64,000 bases of DNA from Paragordius varius (lineage: Eukaryota; Nematomorpha): contig OZ176050.1 in the NCBI GenBank assembly GCA_964247055.1, forward strand, positions 8,556,001-8,620,000. The letters run 5' to 3'. A program made the translations under genes and the position numbers. This document shows, piece by piece, positions 52,892 to 64,000 of this stretch. Position 1 is the stretch's first letter. Each line of letters opens with the position of its first letter. The notes beneath the pieces are model-generated. The model was not told where the DNA came from. It did no database searches and was given only the letters and a program-made list of their open reading frames with translations.

Positions 52892-55109
52892 ATGGAACTT
52901 TGTTACAATAAAGGTTGTGGTCAAACATTTTCCGCTTACGATAATACGGATGGTAAATAAAATTTTATGAGTAGAATCATGTCAATATCACAGTGGCGAA
53001 CCTGTTTTTCATGATGCCTACAAATCTTGGTCGTGCTGTTCAAAAAAGTCAATTAATTTTACAGATTTTTTAAATATACCAGTAAAAACATATTTTATTT
53101 ACAGGGTTGTTGTAAAGGCAAACACTCAAATATAAAGCCTTTGACTAAGGAAAAAACAGAACCGGAAAAGTTAAATGTATTTTAATCTTTATTTCAGAAA
53201 AATGAGCCAATAACAAATAAGTATAATGAGGTAATTGATCGCCCTTCTGTTGATGAAAAAATGACATTGTTAGAAAAAATTAAAGAAGCATCTTATAAAC
53301 CAATTGTTCATCAAAATGGTAAAATTTGAATAATGATTAGCTAATTTTTCAACAAAATCTGGACCATCACCTTCTGATATCTGTAAACATAATTCGTGTA
53401 ACACAACTTATGAAGACGCCTGTAATGATAAAAAATGTTGTACATATCACCCCGGTGTTCCCGTATTTCATGAAGGGTATGTTTTTTAAATAATTGCAAG
53501 GTTAAAATATTGGAGTTGTTGTCAAAAACGCACCACTGATTTCGGGGCTTTTTTATCGCAACAAGGTTGCGAAACTGGCCAACATGTTTGGGAACCTGAT
53601 AATATATCTGTAAGTGTTTTTTTTGCATTCTATATCTGAATGCTGAACGAATATTTGAAATTAATATATTTATCGACACATCTATTACGGAAGAATGATA
53701 TTTAGGTTCTAATACCTTGCAAAAAATGTTTTACTTTTTTCGAATTAAGAGTGTCTTTTTACCCAGAATATAGTAAAAAGTATTTGTGAATTTATCAATC
53801 ATTGTATTTATACATTGAACAAAAAACGTAATCTTTACAGTTTCACACTGGTATTATATAAATTGCATTTATTTAACCCTTCGATTCAAATTGGGGTATC
53901 TAAATACCCCAGACTTAATTTTAATTAAAAGTTTTAAAAAACTACTGAAGGAAACGGTCCCAATTTAAATATATGCTTCTATCCTGATAAATATTATAAA
54001 TATGCCAAAATATCTTGATAAAATTTTGTTTTGAAAAAAAAGTTCCATCTCAAACTACTTCGACGCCATTTTTATTTTAATTTTTTTTTGCAAAATATCG
54101 TTTTCATTTAATTTTAAGGGTAAAACTAATGCTAATTTATTATATAAATTTTATCTAACATTGATAGAAATAGATAAAGCGGTTTATTTTGTATATTTTT
54201 TAATTTTAAAATTTGACACATGTCACGTTGACGAAATTTTTTTTTCGGTTTTAGCTCAAAATAAATAATATCAAGTATTTTTGAATATAATTTTTTACAT
54301 ATTTCGGTTTATTAATGTTATATAAGTGCAAAATTTTGCCATGGTTTCGATTCCTTCCATACTTTTTTAAAAATTTGATTTTAAACAGGCCTGGGATATC
54401 CAACTACCCCAATTTGAATCGAAGGACTAAAATGAGTGTGTTGTATCCAAGTGTTAAATGAAACCGCTCATTACAAAAAATAATTTACAAGATTTGCTCT
54501 TAGCATATATTATTTATTTATTAAAATAAAAAATTAAACACAAAACTAAATAATACTAACTAATGTGAATAATGTAAAATAAATTACCCATTTTTTATTA
54601 TATTTATGATTAATAAAATACGTTTATATATTATCGCTTAACGGTGTCATATATAATTTCTTGATGGTCAACGAAATATTATATAGCTTTGATTTAAATA
54701 AATAATATCTACGAATTGAAATTCAATTATATTTTCTAAAAAGTGTTTAAAAGTACATTAATATGTTTTTTATAATTTGAAACCCCTTTACAATCGCATT
54801 TTTTTGTTATAGATTGATGTTGATCATTTTTTCATTTCTTAATGAACCTTGAAAATCTTTATTTTTGTTTTACATAGAATAATTCGGAAGAATGTAAGTA
54901 TGATTGGCATCAAACATCTCAATGGACCTATTTGACTTTTTATGCCAAAAACTCAGATATAGATGCAACTACCATTAAAGCCAACCAAATTAAATTGGAA
55001 ATAAATCTGATTTACAAGGGAAATCAGGCTACGAACAATACTTTTACGTTTAACAAAAATTTTATACTCTACGATGTAATAATTCACATAATCTTCACAT
55101 TTTTAATTC

Positions 55110-55140
<31 letters not shown>

Positions 55141-55253
55141 AGTCCATCGATCCTTCACTCAGCAAAGTTCATTTTTATGGTACTAAAGTCGAGATTCGGT
55201 TGTGGAAAAATCGGACAAAACATTGGAAAACGTTTGAATATACACATACATAA
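52892..55253 (+). CDS. CHORDC1: CHORD domain-containing protein 1 (Morgana), HSP90 co-chaperone, 8 exons
   Basis: Exons: 52892-52952, 52975-53081, 53105-53176, 53198-53318, 53341-53476, 53501-53609, 54878-55075, 55143-55253; 304 aa (human about 332). Two zinc-binding CHORD domains are present. CHORD-I (about aa 1-65): [44 protein letters not shown] (about 131-200): [45 protein letters not shown] domain follows (about 205-304): [35 protein letters not shown]. These proteins bind HSP90 and, in animals, ROCK kinases. The first five introns are 22, 23, 21, 22 and 24 nt; without removing them both CHORD domains are broken. Intron 6 (53610-54877) carries a TTAA-flanked MITE and intron 7 is 67 nt with a (TA)n tract. 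Polyadenylation signal AATAAA at 55263-55268. The gene is tail-to-tail with HCF. Confidence 0.94.
53873..54457 (+). repeat. TTAA-flanked MITE (piggyBac-like), copy 7, in CHORDC1 intron 6
   Basis: TTAA at 53873-53876 and 54454-54457. The left end reads CCCTTCGATTCAAATTGGGG and the right CCAAGTG. Same orientation as the host gene; otherwise close to copies 1 and 6. Confidence 0.8.
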
Positions 55254-55818
55254 TTTTATTACAATAAATTTATCAGCTTTTGAAATTTTTTACAATTTAT
55301 TATATACAATGATAAAGTAGATGTTGTTTCCTAGTTAAAAGCTAATTTCCATTTCATTTCTATTTGCATTAATTTTATGATACATTATGCGTCCTTGTGG
55401 AATTTTCGCCAATAACTAGATCCAGTTTGTATTAGGCGTCCGTATTTTTTCTTTTGAGCATGTTTATGCTAAAGAAAATATTTAATAGTAAAAAATGTTT
55501 TTAAACATTATATCTATAAAATTCAATGCTGCTAAAGATCACCTTTGGTTGTAAACAATATCGTTCGTCTTAAAATTTGGTTTCATAATAAAACTAACGA
55601 ATTTTTTAATTAAAATTATGAGAGGTTTTCAACAAAAAAATTTTATTCGTTATAAAAAAGAAATATGGAATATATACGCATGTGGCTGTATGTATTGTGC
55701 ATTAACTTGATTTCGATTAAAGTTTGAAAGGTTGGGCGTATAAACTGATGAATCTAATATATAATAAATTTAATTTTGTAAAAAATGAAAATTAATAATC
55801 TTAATTCATATAGATTTA
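55254..55818. other. Convergent 3' flanks of CHORDC1 and HCF
   Basis: About 565 bp separate the two stop codons. A plus-strand AATAAA lies at 55263-55268. No gene or RNA recognised. Confidence 0.5.
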
Positions 55819-58800
55819 TTACAAATTAAAAATACCTTGTAACCACCTAACTTGGGTAGCTGGCCCGTAACCTTTTTCGTTTTTAGCAGCAATACGAAAA
55901 ATTATAGCGGGTTTATTTGATGATGAAGATATATCTATTTGTGCATTGGATAAGATTGTATTATGGACAAGGCAGGAGGGCGATTGTCCTGAATAAACTC
56001 GAACAAATTGTAATTGACTATTGCTTGAACTTGTTTTAGGGGTTGGGAAAGAATTACTTAGGTTCAAAATTGAAATATATAAAAAATATAGATTTAATAA
56101 TATGTAATTAGAAACTTGACTAGCAATGTCTTACACATAATTATTGTTTTTAGATAAAATGTTTCATGGGTATGTCGTAAAATTGGATGAAAATTAAAAT
56201 AAAAAGTATTAAACCTTTATAAATTACACTGATTTTTAGCATTAGTTATACTTTTTTTAAAAATATAAAATATTAACTAAATACAATTATATTCAATTAA
56301 AATAGCCGATGTGACGGATATTTTAATATTTTTTAATAAACTGTCCTAAATTATAATTTAAGAAACGTATAATTACATAAAAATTTAGTATTAAAAATAA
56401 AATTTTACTTTATTTGATTGCGTATGGCAAGATAAACCGAATATTCAACAATCTTTCCAGCACTATTTTGGGGTGGTTCCCAAGCTAAATTCGCTCCATC
56501 AACAGACTGTAATTATAATATAATGTTATAAATTCAATTTTCGCATAATATGTGGTTCTTTTCTATAATTTTAAAAACTTTCATACAACATTGATAAAAA
56601 TGTATGATTCATTATAAGCTTGAAATACTATGGATTTTTTCGTATTTGTTAACGTTGGAATTTGAAATCCATTGGGTCAAAAATAAAAAAAAATTATTAT
56701 AAGAATCTAAATCAGGTATCGGTATTGCCAAAATTCAGAATATTGCTTCTACAAAAAGTTTTTATCAATTTATTATTTATTGTGCATAACAAAACGAGAA
56801 CACATACGTTAGTGAAAATTTAATTTTTAAAAACATAACAAAGGTCATGCATATTTAAAAAACCATAATTTTAACAAGTAATTTTTCAAATAAAACCTAC
56901 CGTTTTGGGTTGAAATATGAAGAATAGAGATGTATATATTGGTAACAAATTTTAAAATTTTAATAATATAGTTTATGTAAAAAAATCAATGGGAATGACT
57001 ATTTAAATGCAAAAAACTTTGTCTTTACGTTTTAATGCTTTTTCTTTGTAATTTCTATTGTATTAAAAACAAACTTTTCACAAAAAAATAGAAAGAAATG
57101 AATGAATATAGTTCATTTGTCTCATATTTTTGAATTAAATGTATTAATATTTTATAAACTATTCATATTTTGCTTAGTATTTTCAAACACAAAAATTTAA
57201 GTAAAACATCCTTCTTAACCAAAATTCGCAGTCTACTAATTCAACAATTTATTTTGTAAAGAAAGACAACCCTTACTTTAGTAATTTTTATGGATGAAGG
57301 CGCTCCAGGAAATCCTGGAACGCATGTTTTGAAGGCCGCAACCTCGGACCAAGGACCCCTACCGCAGGCATTTATCGCGGCAACTCGAAATTTATAAGCC
57401 GTGGCAGGTAACAGGTTTTGGGTAATGTAAGTGTTGGATGTTTCATCGTCGTTTTCTGTGTGGCTTGCGGGTAGGCTTGAATCGAATGATGTCTAAAAGG
57501 TAATATGTGGAGTTTTAAATGTGAAGAAATTTCGGTCAAATAAACATTTAAGAATGAGTTATTTTATATATATTTAAAAATCTGTTAAATTTTATAAAAA
57601 GGTAATGCGTGGATGCGTAAATTGGGCCAAGTACAAATAATAAAAAATCAATTTTATGCGACGTATGAAATACAAATTTATATTAACCTTGTAGTTTTCA
57701 CATATTGTTAAAAAATATAACTAAAATTTTGGCTAAATAAACTTAAGATATGGAATAAATACTCCAAAAATCATTTGAAAATAAGGCCTATTATATTTTT
57801 ATCAATGATGTTTTTTAGTATTTAATAGCATAACATATTTTACCAAGTGATTGAGTTTAATTTTGTAATTTGTGACTAGACAGGTGTTTAGAGGTGTTAT
57901 GCAAATGTCATGCCAATCGTCAGCATCTTTGTCCGTATCTTCGCTTTTTATTGTCTATAATAGATATATTAATTTTGTAAAAAAACCTGAGATGGCGATT
58001 TAACTTCATTCGTTTTTTGAGATGGGCCTAAAACACAAAAAAAGAATTATAAATATCTTGTGTGACATAAAATTTTTAAAAAAGTAAGTATAAATGAAAC
58101 AAAAGATGTGGGTAAACATTTAAGCCGGATAGTCTACCACAAAAAATCAACCCAAAAAACAATATATAATCTTAAACTGCAGTTAGAATTATCATTTGAT
58201 AAAACCAAACTTTACAAATGTATATTTAACTAAAACATAAAACCATAAACTATAAAATCTATGTAAATATGTGAATTATTTTTAGAGAGTTAGTAATTTA
58301 TTTATATTTGTTACTTTCTAAAATATAATATACAAATTATGGTAATAGCCAAACATATATTTCTGAATAAAATAACTTATAAAACAAAAACTTTTTGAGA
58401 TTTGAGTTTCTGTGGTCGTTGTTAGAGGTGTTGAAGATTGATTTATGGAACCAAAAATATTACTATTACCATTTAAATTATTGAGTTGACCACTTAAATC
58501 AATTAAACCGTTTGTTGTGTTATTTATGCTATTATTATTATTATTATTTAAATTGTTAAAAGTGGATGGTAATATTGAGGGTAAAATATCATCCAAAAGA
58601 GAGGAGGATGTTGGACTTCCCAAAATTTCATCGAATGGTAAAGCTTGGCCATTAACAAAAGATTTCGTGTCTAGGTAAGAAACACAGATTTATTAATAAG
58701 TATACTTATTTTTTTCTCGGATATTAAAAAAGAACAAATCTTTGATACTTCGTTAAATATTAATAAACTTTTTTGTTATTTGATATTCTTAACCAATGAA

Positions 58801-61800
58801 TTATACGTGGTTTAAGAATAAATTATAAAAGAGAATTTTATTTAAAACAAAATGCCATTTCATTATTTACTGATTAAACTATATATATTAATTACGATTT
58901 TTCTTAATATGCAATCTATTATTGTTATGCGAAAACGTAGATATTCATAATTTAAAGGATTAAAAAATACCTATAGGTGAAAAAAGACTATCAGGGAGAA
59001 TAAGATTTTCAGGAAGCGTAAGATTGCTTAACCCATTTGAATTTGCTAAATGTGGAGTTAAATTGCTGTTAATAATAGAGGTTGGCGTTAAAGATGAAAT
59101 TTTAGGGCTGATAGAATTAATAGCATTGACATTATTTTCAACTTGATTACTCGTTGAATCATTATTTTTAAGGGAAGATATTATTCGATCGATCGCTATG
59201 TTAGCCTCTGTCGTGCTCGTTAAATTTAGTGTATTTGGTCTAAATTACAGTAAAAATTAAAAAGTATATAAAGACAACAACTTATTTATATAAAGAAATT
59301 TTTTTTATTCTTTTGTAGCCTATTTAATTAGGATGTAAAAAATTATACTTTTTACTTAAATTTTTATAATAATATATCATGTTTAAAGATGTTGTTGTCA
59401 TATAATAAAATATTTTTGTACCAATTAAATAATAATATGTAACAAACAATTAAAATTTCGGTAATCCTTGAAATTATAATATTTACAAACATTAATTAAA
59501 TAATATCAAAGATAGGATATCCGTTTTTTAAAAAATAAAAATATCTATAAACAAAAACCTATTATTTGTATTGATGGTGGTCGATAAACTATTCGAGATA
59601 GTTGAAACAAGGGCGTCGCCGATTACCGAAACATTATTCGTTGTACCGTCAGTGGAAACATCCTTGACATTAATTAAACTTTGTCGTTCTTCAATGGTGT
59701 TTTCGACTTTTATTGATATGTTATCATTGGATTGCGCATTGTTATCGTTGCTTTCTGTGATGAATGGTAGCACAAATAAAATCCAATGATACATATTAAA
59801 TTTTTTTATTCATAATCTTTATATTACTTGGTAATTTGAAGCGATTTTTTACGTAACGCATGCCCTTGTGTACAATTAATGATTTTACAGATCATTAGAA
59901 ACTGGCCTTTGCCATTAGCGCATTTTCAAAGCCCAGCCAACACCGCGAGGAGGTGGAAACAGGAATGAGTTAATTAATTGATATGTGCAAGAATTCTATA
60001 AGTGAACCATTAAAGCAATTTATCCTTTAAAAATTCATAAAATTAGCGCGTAAGCTCTATAGTACTTATCAAATTTTTCAAAATATATCATAGATTTTCG
60101 CTGAATCATTACTATTTTTTAAAATATATAAAAAATAATTATTACCCGATGTTGTTTCAGTATTTTGGGAGGGTGAGGTTGGCGGTGTTCCACAATGAAT
60201 ACCATCATCGCATTTTTGTTTTGTATCTTGTTAATAAATAGTGTGCATAATTTATGACCATATTTTTGTAATTAAATACTGATTAAATTGATTTTTTTTA
60301 TTTAAGTTGATCATTTTATTATCAAAATAATTTTTTAAAAACTTTTTTAGTGAAATGTATAACTCTTAAACTTTAAAATTTGAATAATTACTTTGCGGTG
60401 AGCTAGGTGGTGTACCACAGTGTATTCCGTCATCGCACTTTTTATCAATAGATGCACCTTATCAAAACAAATTATTAGAAAAAATTTATTAAAAAAATAG
60501 TAATGTTCTTTTGTAAGCTAATTTATTTTACTTGATGTGCTGGGTGGAGTGCCACAATGTATACCATCATTGCATTTTTTATCATTAGATACATCTGGTA
60601 AAAACAAAACAATTGTGTAAATATTATATGCATGCCATTAAAATATTCGAAAATTGAAATTTCAAAATTTTATAAAAAATTTAATTCTATTTACTTGGTG
60701 AGCCGGGTGGTGTACCACAGTGAATTCCATCTTCACATGTTGTGGTTTCTGAAATTATTTATTTTGGATATAAAGTATATATAAGGTCAATCGAAAATTA
60801 AGACATTTAGGATAAAGGTAACAATACTATTAAATCACTTAAATATATTAATTATATTTGCAAATTTATATATAAAATCAATATTTTCATATACTAATTA
60901 ATATAAATTATATAATATAATTTAAAACTTGATGGAACTTCTGAAGTGAGGATGGAATTCTTAGGTATTTTGTTAGTATTGTCAGGAAGTGTAATCTAAA
61001 ATAAATTTAAACAAAATAGTTAAATTATATATATACATTATTGTAATATAATTACTTAAAAATATTTAGTAAATTATATTTATCATCGTATCCAAAAATT
61101 AAATTATATGATAAAAACTTTTTTAGTTTCTATGAGATTAGATGCATTGTTGGAGACAATAGGTTTGGCGATTTGTTGTTTAACGTTAAATACGTTAGGA
61201 TTATTAACTAGTTTGAGTGTAGAAGCCACGGTTGTATTATTTGATGTGTTTGTAGGAGGATTCATTAACTTTATGAAGGTTGCTCCCTGTGGTATATTTA
61301 TGATACCTTTACCCTAAAAAGTTAATAATTAACTGATATAACATCATTAATTTATATAAATATGTCTTTATGGATAAATAATGTTAAATAATTTAAGCAT
61401 TTTTCGCAAGATTGACCCTATCATAATTATAAAACATCAAGTTCGATTTGTATTATTATTTGGGTATGACATATAGGTTACTTACCTATATATCTTTTAA
61501 AAAATAATTTAAAAAAGTAAAAGTTACCGCTTCATTTAAACGCAATTAATCGTTTATATAAAAATTAACGAAATATAATTTTAATAAAATTGGTACCAAA
61601 ACATTGACTTGTTGCATGGGTAATTGTGAAACGTTTCCCGTATTCTACAAATCAAAAAATTATAAAAGATAAAGCAATATTCAACACAAAACTTTCCAAA
61701 TTTTATATGATAATAAAAAAAATAATAACTGGTGCTAATTGCAAATTTCCTTGAGAGGTTTTTATAAGAGTAATGATTTGTGGAGTCGTAGCAGATTTTC

Positions 61801-62397
61801 CAGTTTGGGTTAAATTAGTTATTGCAGAGGGATTATTAAATCTATTGACGCCGCCTGTTAATGCTACATTTGAAGCCACCATTGAATTCAGTTTCCCAAT
61901 GTTTGGATTTTTAATCATTGGTTGCATTACATTTTTTATTGGTTGTGATCCTAATAATATAAATGTTTGTGAGACAAAAATGTGGTAGATTATAAATTAT
62001 TATAACAATAACCCCGTATTAAAGGAATTATATAGAAAAAATTTACATGAATGATATAATTTAAACTAATTTATGTAAATAGGTATTATGTATAGTTAAC
62101 ATTAAAAATGTATGATCTCATTATCAAAGGAGAGAGAGAGACAAGCTATTATAAGATTCATAAATTATGTTAAAAATATTTATTAAAACATTTTCACATT
62201 TAGGTAATACATATTAATATATATAATCCGCTCCTTAGAAGAACAAAAGTAGAAATGTTAACAAATTAGCGATAAAAATGTATTTTACCGAGTGACAAAA
62301 TTTTTGGGTTAAGTGGACCCTGTTTCACGTTAAACGCTGATGATGATTGCGCGGCAGCGGCTGCTAATGCTAAAGCATCCATACCAGTTTGCTGTTG
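55819..62397 (-). CDS. HCFC1: Host cell factor (HCF-1/HCFC1 homologue), C-terminal part, 17 exons seen, 5' end off the window
   Basis: Minus-strand exons: 62397-62289, 61950-61730, 61644-61597, 61313-61119, 60995-60929, 60748-60695, 60594-60532, 60457-60392, 60226-60146, 59754-59559, 59239-58971, 58670-58392, 58027-57987, 57954-57844, 57492-57277, 56506-56409, 56056-55819; 783 residues in continuous frame. The C-terminus has the paired fibronectin type III repeats of [88 protein letters not shown] then ATQVRWLQ. Upstream are low-complexity Asn/Ser/Thr-rich segments, a four-exon repeat array (60146-60748) and, furthest upstream, [16 protein letters not shown]. The N-terminal Kelch propeller must lie beyond 64000. 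HCF is a nuclear scaffold linking transcription factors to histone modifiers and cell-cycle control. One intron is 32 nt (57955-57986). FN3 assignment is certain; the linker exons rest on phase and splice signals. Confidence 0.9.
59830..59970. repeat. Short element resembling the LINE 5' leader, in HCF intron
   Basis: On the minus strand it begins CCTGTTTCCACCTCCTCGCG and ends AAGGGCATGCGTTACGTAAA. The LINE leader (46107-45930, minus) begins CCTACCTCCACCTCCACGTG and contains AAGGGCATATAATCCGTAAA. This suggests a related LINE 5' fragment or a SINE sharing that head. It lies in intron 59755-60145. Confidence 0.4.
60146..60748 (-). repeat. Four tandemly duplicated mini-exons of HCF (DGIHCGTPP repeats)
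   Basis: Exons 60748-60695 (54 nt), 60594-60532 (63), 60457-60392 (66) and 60226-60146 (81) each start and end in phase 1. They encode [47 protein letters not shown] and [16 protein letters not shown]. The nine residues DGIHCGTPP are identical in all four, while eight of the nine codons vary synonymously (only TGT is fixed). Introns are 100, 74 and 165 nt. They lie between the linker and the C-terminal FN3 part of HCF, roughly where vertebrate HCF-1 carries its own proteolytic-processing repeats, but the sequences are not convincingly the same. Confidence 0.88.
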
Positions 62398-64000
62398 CTA
62401 ATAAAAATATTGTTAATTTTACAATAAAATTAAAGGGAGAGTAAAAAGTAAAAGACAAACATTTTTGGGATACAAAAAACTGGTTTTTTGTTGATCCTTA
62501 ATTTTATAAACCATTTACAGTTCAAATTTATCCTTGAACAATTCATATTCACCCTAAAAAACAATTCGAACTAGTATAACTCATTATTAATATGAAATAT
62601 ATCTTTATAGCATAGTTTATTTTTCCAGTAGCATTTTAATTTACAATAATCTTTAAAAATTTATTAAATATAGGTAACTTTTAATTATATAAAACACATA
62701 ATTTATTTGAGGGTGAATTATTGTTTAATAGTGAAAATTGTTCGTTGTTTAAGGGATATAAATCGTAAATGGTATATAAAACCTATTTGATTACGATTTG
62801 TGATATAAGAAATAAAGATAAGAATTGCCAAGACAATAATTTTTAATATAACAATTGTAATCAAAAATAGTTTTCTTAAAAAACGTAAGTTTTTTAATTT
62901 TCATGTGTCTTGATAATTTTCTATTTTCCTTGTAAATAATTAAATTTGGAATATAAATTACACTGGACAACAAATTTTTTCTGCCACTCGAGTTTTTTGA
63001 ATTTTCTGATATTTAGTATCATTTTAACAGTAAATCTGAAATAAAAATTATAACTCGTTGGAAGAATTTTGTATAATTTAAATTTATTGATTATGCGCCC
63101 TCTTTATAAAAATTTTACTAAAAAATATTTTTCTTTGAAAATATAAAGGTAATGCCCGTTTGTAATATATCATTCGAAAGAGTAATAAAAACTCTATAAT
63201 ATGCATACTAATATGTATTACATCGACAGTTTATTGGACACAAAGAGCGACAAACGCGCGAAGCGAGAGCATTTTTTTTAATTATTATATTTTTAAAACT
63301 AATGGATGAAAATAGCTCAAACTTTGTTTAGATGGTGATGAATGTCCAAAAAAGATAACACAAGAAAGTTTTTTTGATTAAAACATTTTTTTATTGCTTT
63401 TATGTCACTCAAAACAGCCATTTTTAAGTTTTTTGTTTTTTTAAAAATTACCATCTCATCAATATTAATTTATTTTCTTTACAAGGCTGATAATTTCGAA
63501 ATTTTAAAGATAGAAACAAAGTTTAAGGTATTTTTGATCTTTTATAGCCATTATATAATAAATTTACAGTTATAACTATGCATTTTAGTATCCACTAGGT
63601 AAAATATTTATTATATTTTTAATTTTTATTAAAAAAGCAAACCAAAAACTTTTTCAAACATTTTTTTTAAATTAAATACTAATATAACCCTAATAATTAT
63701 ATTAAAATAATTTATATGATTTTTAAATTAGTTTGTCTGTAAAATTCTTGACTTATTCAGGATTTGAAAATTTCGACCATTTAAATCCAAATAACTTTTA
63801 CATCCGAGTGATTTAAATGACTTACTCCCATTTAAAAGATGCAGTTTTTTGCGCTCTTTCGAATGATATAAAATACATGGCTTCATATTTAAAACTTTTA
63901 ATTTTCGAAATTTCGAGTTTAATGTTAAATCGTGGCCAAAAATTATCGATAAACTCTAATATAAAAATATTCTTCCATGCTAGACCAATTTTCTTTTCAG
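62398..64000. other. Upstream HCF intron or flank, with MITE
   Basis: No further HCF exon could be recognised. Contents: the MITE at 62510-62773, repeat-like sequence from about 62964, and a GC-rich motif CGCGCGAAGCGAGAGC at 63255-63270 that resembles the 3' hairpin region of the Helentron-like elements. The window ends at TTCTTTTCAG, which looks like a 3' splice site but lies at the wrong strand for HCF. Confidence 0.45.
62510..62773. repeat. TA-flanked palindromic MITE, uninterrupted 264-bp copy
   Basis: It starts ACCATTTACAGTTCAAATTT and ends CGTAAATGGT. The arms carry TTCACCCT/AGGGTGAA units, the centre ATATCTTTATAGCATAGTTT. This intact copy shows the pre-insertion arrangement for the split copy at 29761-31648. 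It lies upstream of the first visible HCF exon, probably in an intron. Confidence 0.8.

Noticed and set aside
53341-53679. 112-codon minus-strand open frame
   Set aside because: Antisense shadow of CHORDC1 exons 5-6, which encode an unmistakable CHORD domain.
60146-60748. Homology of the HCF mini-exon repeats to vertebrate HCF-1 proteolytic repeats
   Set aside because: Only a loose C...C-x-T pattern is shared; spacing differs by one and the essential Glu is Gly. I keep analogy of position but not homology.
60146-60748. Reading the mini-exon array as a CRISPR-like or simple tandem DNA repeat
   Set aside because: Similarity is at protein level with silent-site variation, and the spacers are introns with proper splice signals.

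Overview
This 64-kb window is AT-rich eukaryotic DNA holding seven conserved animal genes, one of them (HCF) cut by the right edge. Host cell factor, RABGAP1, SLC45 and CHORDC1 are animal-type genes, so the host is a metazoan. Its striking trait is intron size. Fourteen introns, each supported by homology on both sides and by GT...AG ends, are only 21-32 nt long. They sit beside ordinary introns of 60 nt to 4.5 kb that are full of transposon remnants. From general knowledge, introns near 20-30 nt are a hallmark of dicyemid and probably orthonectid 'mesozoans'. Such a parasite is my best guess, not a proof.

Layout: NOSIP (+, 448-3291); RABGAP1/RABGAP1L-type Rab GAP (+, 4585-17528, 19 exons); a gene-free stretch (17.5-22.3 kb); an SLC45-type sugar/proton transporter (+, 22311-29187, tiny first exon inferred); a repeat nest (29.8-31.6 kb); ribosomal protein S6 (-, 34542-32795); a Golgi class I alpha-mannosidase, GH47 (+, 37365-42145, 13 exons); an intact RTE-like LINE (-, about 46110-42690); a repeat-rich gap (46.1-52.9 kb); CHORDC1/Morgana (+, 52892-55253, 8 exons); and the C-terminal two thirds or so of host cell factor HCF (-, 62397-55819, 17 exons seen, running off the right edge). 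Summed exon lengths are multiples of three for every complete gene model, an independent check on the splice sites.

The genes are unrelated housekeeping functions (ubiquitin ligase, Rab GAP, transporter, ribosome, glycan trimming, HSP90 co-chaperone, chromatin co-regulator) rather than a pathway cluster. Between and inside them lie several mobile families: (1) seven copies of a 0.44-0.59-kb MITE flanked by TTAA (piggyBac-like); (2) a TA-flanked palindromic MITE (three copies); (3) a ~1.1-kb foldback family (four copies); (4) a Helentron-like element with a central ~325-bp tandem array (two long copies and one fragment); (5) an inverted pair of PIF/Harbinger transposase copies; (6) hAT-like ends; (7) the LINE.

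Most unusual items: the 21-32-nt introns; an array of four duplicated, phase 1-1 mini-exons in HCF, each encoding the same DGIHCGTPP core under clear purifying selection; and a ~247-residue low-complexity insertion between the two catalytic fingers of the RABGAP1 TBC domain. No tRNA, rRNA, CRISPR or LTR/retrovirus-like element was recognised.
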